DNA of 64,000 nt from Calocera cornea HHB12733 (lineage: Eukaryota > Basidiomycota > Dacrymycetes > Dacrymycetales > Dacrymycetaceae). The stretch is taken from contig KV423917.1 in the NCBI GenBank assembly GCA_001632435.1, positions 124,001-188,000 of the forward strand. Reading direction: 5' to 3'. Numbering within the stretch: position 1 is the stretch's first letter; each line of letters begins with the position of its first letter. A model generated the notes under the pieces. The model saw nothing but the letters and a program-made list of their open reading frames with translations. It had not been told where the DNA came from and made no database searches. The translations under genes were made by a program, and so were the position numbers. Positions 55,501-64,000 of the stretch are shown piece after piece.

Positions 55501-58500
55501 CACAAATCCCGGGCGCCTCACCTTCTCCGAACGCCCTCATGCACCGGGCCGTGCCGCAGTGAAGCCGTCAACTGTCACCGACAGGCTCCACACACACACC
55601 TCGTTCCATCCAGAGTCTCCGGGACCGGAACGCCATCTATCTCTCGAGGTCACCTTGCAGTCGGCCTGTTCTGGGGCGCTTGATGCTGATGACACCCTGG
55701 ATTCCTGTTCCTTGGCCGGAAAGGCGATGCCTCCTGACCAAGCGAGCGGGCGGATGGGCGGTCTCAACAGGATGTCAGCGCCTTATTTCCATTGCTGCCT
55801 CGGGATTTCCCGTTCTTATGGGACCGCTTGGCCTCTGCCATGCTGCCCATTGGGCTCGGCAATGTCGAAGACACACTTTGTATGGTAACCCAGGGCCAAC
55901 CTTCCTGGGAAGGCACCTCCGATATCACCCCCCTTCGGTGACAGAGCTACGCCGATTTCACATGATCTCCCGCAAGTCAATGCCGATACCACTTGACATC
56001 CCATTCACTCCCGCCGCTTTCACGTGCACGGCGACACCCGCCCTTCAGTCACCTGTCCTGTTCTCACTCGGGTCGCTGGAGGCATTGTCCGAACGGTGCC
56101 TATCAAGGCCGGCCGATCACATTGCAGATCCCCGTCGAACACCTGCGGTCCGAAAAGGGAAGGAGAAAAAAAAATCTCCACTTTCAGGAAGCACAGCCAA
56201 CCAGACTTTCTTGGAATCGCCTCACGCCCTATTATTGCCTACTCTATTGGAACGACCCAACATCAAAGTACCAATGTGCGCTAGGTGCACACCGCTATTC
56301 CCGTTGTCAAGATGCACCGATGGAAAAGCTGTCAAACGGGCTCCACCGTCCACGAGGGTTCCTAGCCCAGCTCGCTTGCCATGGCCAATCGCTCCACCGC
56401 CCTAGCTGTGCCGACTGAACAACTCCCAACAAAGCAACTTTCGTGTCTCCGCGGCGGTACGCGCAGCTGGGAAACAATGAACTTACACGTCCCTGTCATA
56501 CGTTATGACGCACCACGTTGTCCCGGGACTTAGCGTCTCGGAGTCCACGCCTGTCCACCAATGCTACCCGGGGCAATTGTTCGGCACATTCCTCGTGCTT
56601 CAACCATTCGCGATGTTGAGGTCAGCGATCGATCAAAGTAGCATCTTATCTCCCATCGGCTTAGTCACTTATTTCCGCGTTTGGGCGGCTTTGTTGCGCC
56701 CGCAACCGCCGCCGAATTCCGAAGGGCGGACGTTGGCGGAGGCATGAGCATTTGATTCCCCATGTTTCTTGTGCAGATCAGCAGTACCCATGCGTTTCTA
56801 TTCTGCAAGCATAACTACGGACAACCGGGCGAAAATATATATGTTACCGAAGCGCATCGCATATCATCACCGCACGTAGCGGACCGTTATCGGGTCTCTG
56901 CAGGGTCAGAAGACGATCGAAGAAAGAAGACCAAGAAGATACCCACAATTACCTTTTTCGGATGCCTCCCTAGAAACTCGATGTGGGACACAAAACAGAA
57001 GCCGGCCATGCGACGCTTGGCGCCAGACGACCTTCAGACATTGTCATTGTAAGCGCTTGGCTCTTGCGGCATGTCTTTCACTGAGAAAGATTCAGCATGA
57101 CAATGCCGCACCGCATCCATTTCCTTCTGGCAGGTCAGGAAGCGCTCCGGTGTCCCTGGGATGCACAACGGGCCGCCCCATGCGCAGTCCCGACGGCCCG
57201 GGCGCCGAGTTGTTCCCTTAGATCAGCTCGTGAATATGCGGCGAACGAGTACGCGCATTGTTGTGCAGCTTTCAGAAGTGGCGCATCACTTGCTAGCCTT
57301 CTTCGACTGATACATCAGTCGTGCTATAATCGGCATACCACCCTTCGAAGTGGGCGTAAGAAGTGGGAAGCGAATAAGACCCCGACTTTGCCGCCGTAGG
57401 CCGCTGCCTCTAGGACGTATTTGGCGCTAGATTCATAAGATGATTGACGGTACCGCCGGGTCTCACCATTGCTCGGTGTCGGCATCCTCCTCATCAACAG
57501 TCGGCCTGTCTTTACCGCGCCAACTGACATCGATCGACGTGCACGAAATCGAATCGGCACACGACGTCGTAAAGAAGCCGAAGCGCAAATGTACTTCTGA
57601 CAACCGAAGACAGCTGAAGGTTCCTATCGAGATGACGCTTAGCGTGCGGATGGGGATGTCCTAGGTTGGTAAGGCACCGACGTGGCCTGCCTTCTCATAG
57701 TACCCAGCACGTGGTGAGGAAGACCGGCTGTGCCTTGCTCGCCGAAGGGACCCTCGCTAGGTCCCTTCGCTTCACGGCAGTCTCCTGCGCGTAGACCATT
57801 CACGCGTCTACTGAGGTATTTCTGCAAGTTCACGCAAGCCTGGAACACGGGAGGTTAGGTATATCTCTAATTCGGGGCTCGTGAGCGGTCGACACATGAT
57901 GCAGGGTTCGAACCAGGCGGCATATTGTGGAATTTCCGATGATGGTGCAGCCCCCGGAACGCGATAATACCGAGGATCGTGCGTGACTGTATCGTGCAGT
58001 GGGAGTCGTCATGTCTTCCCTTTCTCACGGCATTCGTTCCCGCAGCCGAAAGTGGAATGGTTCGAGCATGCTGCAAGTCGACTCAAGAACCGCAGAAACG
58101 CGTCCTTCTTGGCCTGATGACCGGATTTTTGAGTTCGTCGCCGCAGAATTGCTAGTTCGACAGACCCTATGCGACGCTGTCAGGAGAAGTATGTACGTAA
58201 CACCTGGATATGGTATCCGGCCAGGACCGAATAACGCCGCTTCTGAGGCAAGAGCATGTCGTATCGATCACCTGCGGGGCCGAGATAAAGACGCTACGAA
58301 TTCAGATCCAGCACGTGCTTTTACTGTTCTGTCACTGTACCGCACGTTCATCACGACTCCTCGGTTGTGAGCATGCTCCTGGAAGCGTTCAAGCGATGCT
58401 GGGAAAACGTGTCTTGCAGGGAAGGCGGACGATGATCGTGCTTGTTCGTGAAGGCCGTGCCATAAACCTGAACGCCAAAACAAGAAGCGCCCGTTTAGGG

Positions 58501-58816
58501 CCAAGCATCTCGCTTCACAACAGACACCAGAGAACACGGCATCCGGATCATCGGACAAAATGCCGCAGCATACCGTTATGGGCAAGGCACCAGGATCGAA
58601 GTGTTTATCCGGCAGCAGGTGGATGGCCGGGTAATCCGGGCAATGCAACTTGACGGGTGCGGCAAAGTGCGTGTTGAGGAAGCAAGTATGGCGGCTTTAC
58701 ATCGGACTTAGCCACATGCTTTTGGCCACTTACGGCACTGGCCGATCGTGGATGGCAGTACGCAGACACCGTAGACATGGAGCGCACTGACAACAACAGT
58801 CCGTTACTTCGTTCAG
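55501..58816. other. Long stretch with no recognised gene
   Basis: About 3.3 kb between the repeat precursor and the IQGAP stop. Scattered open frames (up to about 240 codons, 55680-56405 plus) lack domains, leaders and credible introns. No transposon ends or RNA gene could be established. Confidence 0.4.
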
Positions 58817-61800
58817 TCAGACCAAGTCTGGGAGGAATGTCTCGATAGGCCACGTCATTGCGATTGATGCATAGAGTACATGATTGCGGTAGAGCAGGCG
58901 TGAAATGGCTGGCATTTCATTGGAGCGGAAACCAGGGAAGATTGTGCGGGTCGGATCGGAGATGTAGCCAAGGAGGGTCGTCAGAAAACGAACGAAGGCA
59001 ATTAGATCATTATACATAGAACCTGGGCGTGATATTAGCGCCGAGATAGGGTAAACTCGGAAGAAAGCATACTTTTTGTTGATCTGGTACAGTAGCAGAT
59101 TGAGATTGACTTTGGCGAGGCCATCAAAGAGTGACAGAGAAACACGGTTTTCGAATTGTGCTTGCAGAAGGTCTTCCATACGCAGCGTGGTTGAGCCCAT
59201 AATCGCCGAGCTGCCGTAGCTGTTATTGATGAGCTCTACATTGAATTCGCCGACTTGATCGGAAGAAATAACGAGACTGATTCTGTCGAACTGTCTGGGA
59301 GAAAACTTGTCGACAGAGAGTAGGATTCCTTTATCGTAAAGCTCTTGAGCACTATATTTGTAGGAGCCGAATTGAGGATTCTTCCCAGCTTTCTGCAGAT
59401 CACGTAGATGGAAGAACTGCCTTGTGAACGGCATCACAAATTTCTTCTTCCTATACTGTAAATCAGTATTGTGGCACAGAGTGACTGTATCCGGTGCATA
59501 CCCTTTGCCACGCTGCATGGTATTCATTGCCGAATCAATGTAGCTGTGATAGCTCTTGATCTGATCCTCGAAGCCCTTCTTGCGCTCGCCAAGGTGCCTC
59601 AGGGCCTCCTCCATGCTTTCGAGCTCATTCTTGCGCTGCATGCGCTTCATGTGCTTGCTACGGACATCACCGGCGATAGCGTTCAGTATGCCTTGGAATC
59701 CATCTGCACGTGTGAGCTTGCCGAGTTTCTCCAGTTCAAGAAGGTAGAACATGGCTTGCGCTTTGATGTCTCGGTAAGATTGCCTAAATGAAGATTAGCT
59801 GCAAGGACCGCGGCGTCCACATGGCACTTACGTTCGTATGTCTTCGAGGCGGTAAGCCGAATCGGAGGGAGATACGGCTGGCAGGCGTAGCTTTCTGTTC
59901 GACCCGTGCTCAGATGGGAACTCTTGAGCGACAATATCGGCCCATATCATCTCATGCTCGTCCGTCACCGGTGCGATGAGGGCATCCATTAGATCCTTCC
60001 CGGGCTGAACACGCAGCACAGCGAGTACACCGCGTTTCGCATGTACCCATAGGGCATTCTCCCCACCGTGAGGATCTTTGTCGAACTGTTAGCATAGTCC
60101 AACCTGGCCGAGGGACTTCAGTACCTTTCACATCCGCAAATCGATTGGTAAGATCCAACGTAACGGGACGCTCACGAGCTTCTCTGAGCTCGTCAGAGCC
60201 GAGATGAGGGACTCCATCCAGCTCGACAATTATGACTCGCAGCGTGTCATCATGTGCCGTTGTCTAAATATGGGATTTCAGGGAGTGGGACGTCAAAAGC
60301 AGGCGGAAACTTACGAGATGCTCCAAATTTTGGGCCAACAGGCCATGCATTGCGTACACCTCGTTGGGCGAAATCACGATAGAGCGCGGCTGTTCTGTTG
60401 CGTCGAGGAACTCGTGGGCTCTGAATTGCTCCTCGGCGTTCTGCACATCAGCGACTGGGAACCAGAGTCAAGCGCCATTTTCGAAGAAAGCAGGATCAAC
60501 TTACCTTCTGAAGCCCACTTCTGGAGCTGGCCGATAGCGGTAGTAATGAAGGCGTTCAGAGGAACAAGAGACGGCGTATCTTCTCGGAAGGGAGAACTGG
60601 ACGAAATCTGGGTTAGCATCTTTGCCACTTCCCCAAGATTTCGTCGAGCTGTAGCTCCAATCGTATTCGGGACCATATCAAAAGTATCTGGCGCACTGTT
60701 CTCACTAAGCGTATGCTCACTGCGAAAAGAGATTGAACTGACACTATTGCAGGGTGAATGAAACGAAGGTACAGGAGTCGTCCCACGCCCGATGCGTAGA
60801 CTTCATCGGCTTGGCCAGGAAATTTGGCCTTCGGAAACTCATCGTCAGGATGTGTTCGACTAGAAACATTGTAAAACGTACTTTCAGTGAAGCGAGCAAG
60901 TCTCTCGCAATGCTCCTGATACTATACGGCATTTTCCGCACGGAGGCGAAGATCGCGTTTACGAACTGCTCGGTGTAGTGACGCAGCATTTGAAGGTCTT
61001 TAACGCGAGAGTGAGTCCAACATCATCTGTGTGGCTTGTCACTTACGTCTAATGTATTCGGCCCGCGTATGAGGATCGAACGCCGCCTCCTCAAATGTCA
61101 CGTCGATTGGCTTCCCGCTGGAAACACCGGTACGTGTCTCCTCAGCATTGATGACAGCTCGGTAGATAACGACAGGATCGGTTTCCAGATTGAAGGCGGG
61201 TTGGCCAATGACTTCTTCCACCAGGATGTGCAACGCATCTCGCAACCAGGTAACTTGCTTGGGTCGGACGTATTGCAATGCAATGGAAAGGAACATTGGA
61301 TGGGATTGAATCACATCAGTCATCGTCGGCGCTGAGCGAACTTCCTCAGAAATTGCATGTTGGAGCAGCTTGAGCATGAGGTATTCCTCGCGCCGCTGGC
61401 CGTAGCCGAACAATGTCAGCGTGACGCGTTCTACAGTGCGCTTGGACTTCTCAGGAATCTCTATGCGAGACATCCTGAAAAACAACCGAGCCAGGTACTC
61501 GCCTCGTGTCTGGAGAAGGTAGAATAGCTGCTGATACAACTCGAGCTTCCGTTTCGTGGCGATGTCCAAAGTGTTTGAGCCAGCAAAAGGGTCGCCGTGC
61601 GCAGCTAGCACAGCAGCGCGAGAGGTATGAGCACCAGAATTGTCGACACCTCCCCATCGGCGAGCCTTGATGAGCTCCTCGAAAGACTTGACGTTCTGCA
61701 CGACCAGCGCGATCTTGACATCCAGCTCGTTGACGTAGGTCTCCAGCTGCTGGTTCTCTCGAATCGCTTCAACAACAACCTTCCGGAGACGCTCGACCTC

Positions 61801-64000
61801 GATCTCGTCGCCGAAGTCGAACTCGGAGTCATTGAGTAGATGAACGAAGTTCTTGATAGTGCTGACGGTGACATTCTGGCCCATGGTAAGTTGCCGGTAC
61901 TGTTCCCGTTGCTCTTTAGCCCGGAACAGAGACTGGATTTTGACCACCTTTGAGAGATTGGCACGGTAGTAGTTGATCTTCTCGATGAAGCGTCGGCGGA
62001 CGATAATACCACGACAGAGTGCTTGCAGGTGCGTCGCTTCCGGTTGATGCTGGTGAACGTAATGCCACCACCAGCCGAAAGCTCGGCGTGCAAGAACGCC
62101 GCGACATTGGGCTTGCAGGCCCAGAACATCGGGTGCGACAAACTCGAGCTGCTTTGATTGCTCTTGATGCCGCTTCCTCGTCAAGGCGGCGCGTGCGAAA
62201 GCCTGCAGTGAGGAGACCGCATGTACGACCTGCACGTCGGCCAATGCTTTTTCCACGTCTTTCGCTCGCTTCTGGGCAAGTACTGCCCGGGCGCGGGCTT
62301 GGAGTCCAACGAACACGGGTGTTGCCTTTCTAAGGTTCTTCGCCATGCTGCGATAATGCTTCCTTGCCAGGTAACCGCGCGCGCTTGCCTGGAACTCAAC
62401 GACGGCATCTTCGTGCGAGTCCAGCTCAGCCAGCTTGCGCCGAATTCGTTCCCTGACGGCAGCACCACGAACGTGCGCTTGTAGACCGACCATTGACAGG
62501 ATGACGGCTCCGATCTCTTTCGACACTTCAGCCGCTCGGCGTCGTTTGAGCAGTCCACGGGCGCGAGCTTGTAAGCCAATCACAGACCGTACGACCTGCG
62601 GCGTGGCTTGCTGCTGTTCCCGGGCTCGGCGGCGGCCACGAGCTAGCGCACCGCGAGCGGCCGCTTGCAACGCAGTGATGGACGGTTCAAGGGCATCGAG
62701 TCCGCTGAGCAACTGGCGTATTCCGCGCCGTACGAGTACTGCTCTGAGGACGGCTTGTGTCCATACGACATTCGATTCAACACGGTCGAGGGTCTTGTTG
62801 AGCTGGAGGACGCGTTTACGAGCCAAAATGCATCGGGCGCGCGACTGGAGCCCGGTGATGATCTTGACAGTTGACGGTCGCTCGATCTCCCGCTTTCGCC
62901 CCATGAATCTGGCCCTCACCATAGCGCCTCGTACCTGAGATTGAAGGGCGATGACGAAGCCACCTTCTGCCGCTTTGACCGTCCGGCGATGTCTGCAGAT
63001 CCTGCGTCTGGCAAGGCAGCCTCGACCAAGCGCTTGGAGTGCAGTGATACTCGACCCGAGCCTGTCGAGTTGGGACAGTTTCTCTGCGCATCTCCGACGA
63101 GCCATGAACCCACGGGCGAAGGTCTGGAAGAGGAGGATGCTATCCTCGTTCTCCATTAGCTCGCGGTCGATCCCTGCTCAAGCATCAGACATTATCTCCC
63201 TGGTGCAGTACGAGCTGAAACACACTTTCTTCCTCTGTCTCCACAACCTCCTCCTTCATCTCCTTCCACAATTCCTTCCCAACATCTCCAAAGTTGGGCA
63301 TAGCAACCCCATTGAGCCCCTTCTGTGCAGCCGCGAGTTGGTCATCTGAGAACTCGAGCTCGCCCAGCAGGGAGCCAATGCCTTGGGCAATGCCGCGCCG
63401 TGCGAGCAGATGGGAGAGCGCGTGAATGCAGTAGATGACTTTGGGCATGTTCTTCTTCTCGTAGACATCAGTGAACTCGAAGATGAAGTTCTGCATTGAC
63501 ACGTAAGTATTTGCAGGAGAAGCGAGACAAGGGCAGCGCACCTCAGGTAGCCCAACACTCCTTACATACTGCAGGAAGATGTTGACGTTGTCCGAGTGTC
63601 TCCACTGCAGCTTGGGATGCTCGAACACCTTGCCCTCCGCGCCCCATCCCTTCACCAGCTTAGCCAGCACAACGCCATCGCGCATCTTCTCCTCCCACTC
63701 GGGGATGTCCATCCCATCCTCCGCACCCATCGCAGCCTCGATCCACCCCTTGGCCTCGCCGACGCGGCAGAGGTACTCGTATGCCTGGATGTCGGCGCGT
63801 TTCCGGTCGGCCCAGAGCGCCCACTTGGAGACCTTCGGTTTGGAGGGAGTAACACCGATGGCAGGGAGGGCAGGGGTGTTCAGGACGGCTACCGTCTCAG
63901 GGCGCACCGGAGAACCGGGGCCGGGGAGGGTGGGCAGGTTGCGCGAGAGGCGGATCCGCCCAGGAATACCGTGCACCTCAACCTCTCCTTCCTCTCCACC
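58817..64000 (-). CDS. IQGAP/Rng2-type Ras GTPase-activating-like protein (5' end off window), 1577 aa seen
   Basis: Scaffold for cytokinesis and actin organisation at the cell cortex. Exons on minus: 64000-63542, 63490-63226, 63173-61047, 60997-60882, 60828-60743, 60695-60505, 60454-60315, 60263-60125, 60075-59832, 59783-58817; all phases agree. Order: CH domain (SKWALWADRKRADIQAYEYL ... HALSHLLARRGI); a long array of IQ-type calmodulin-binding repeats (LQALGRGCLARRR, LQSQVRGAMVRAR, LQARARGLLKRRR) in the 2.1-kb exon; the GAP-related domain (FVNAIFASVRKMPYSIRSIA, then LLYLRFIHPAIVAPDTFDMV); and the RasGAP C-terminal domain (FEDQIKSYHSYIDSAMNTMQ; NLNLLLYQINKKYAFFRV). About 75 residues after FFRV look non-conserved, so a missed intron or stop-loss extension is possible. 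The Ser-rich N-terminus lies beyond 64000; the inverted partial copy is at 46587-49373. Confidence 0.9.

Noticed and set aside
57890..57935. GGTTCGAACC-like segment as a tRNA T-loop
   Set aside because: The flanking bases do not form the T stem and no anticodon or acceptor arms could be folded on either strand.

Overview
This window is nuclear DNA of a filamentous basidiomycete, most likely an Agaricomycete mushroom. Genes have many short introns (about 47-65 nt), no operons, and fungal content: a DUR3-type urea transporter, TIM9, COQ9, a CAF16-like ABC ATPase, an IQGAP/RasGAP protein, F-box proteins and NTF2-like/flavin monooxygenase fusions. By eye, 1-25 kb and 53-64 kb have moderate GC and about 25-53 kb is very GC-rich. 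Exon chains were built by hand from splice signals, frame and comparison of paralogues; every complete model closes in frame.

1-20 kb is made of duplicated genes: two paralogous flavin monooxygenases (FMO1 at the left edge, FMO2 at 9-11.4 kb), two F-box/leucine-rich genes (A and B) and a tandem pair of DUR3-like transporters. F-box gene A is split by an apparently recent Mutator-like (MULE) transposon with an intact transposase ORF, terminal inverted repeats and a perfect 10-bp target duplication. A 650-aa protein of unknown function lies at 1.9-4.1 kb.

20-31.6 kb is mostly gene-poor. It holds a decayed tandem array of about 335-bp units, two broken copies of one unrecognised gene in inverted arrangement and, between them, the divergent pair TIM9 / CAF16-like.

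31.6-45.2 kb is an inverted duplication. Each arm carries a flavin monooxygenase (FMO3 on minus, FMO4 on plus) tail-to-tail with a tiny secreted-peptide gene. COQ9, a class I methyltransferase and a 605-base assembly gap lie between the arms. Two further tiny peptide genes follow at 44-45 kb. All four have two exons: a conserved signal-peptide exon and a variable cysteine-bearing second exon, which in three of them starts at a dibasic KR or RR.

46.5-64 kb has a truncated IQGAP copy (plus) and, inverted at the right edge, a near-complete IQGAP gene. Between them lie a 4CL-like acyl-CoA ligase ending in a peroxisomal-type ARL tripeptide and a secreted 166-aa protein whose four repeats, each a separate phase-0 exon, all carry the identical core RCIFGACPPD. 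This repeat protein and the tiny-peptide family, close to oxidase, methyltransferase and ligase genes, are the strongest candidates for an undescribed secreted or processed peptide system. The biosynthetic link is inference only.
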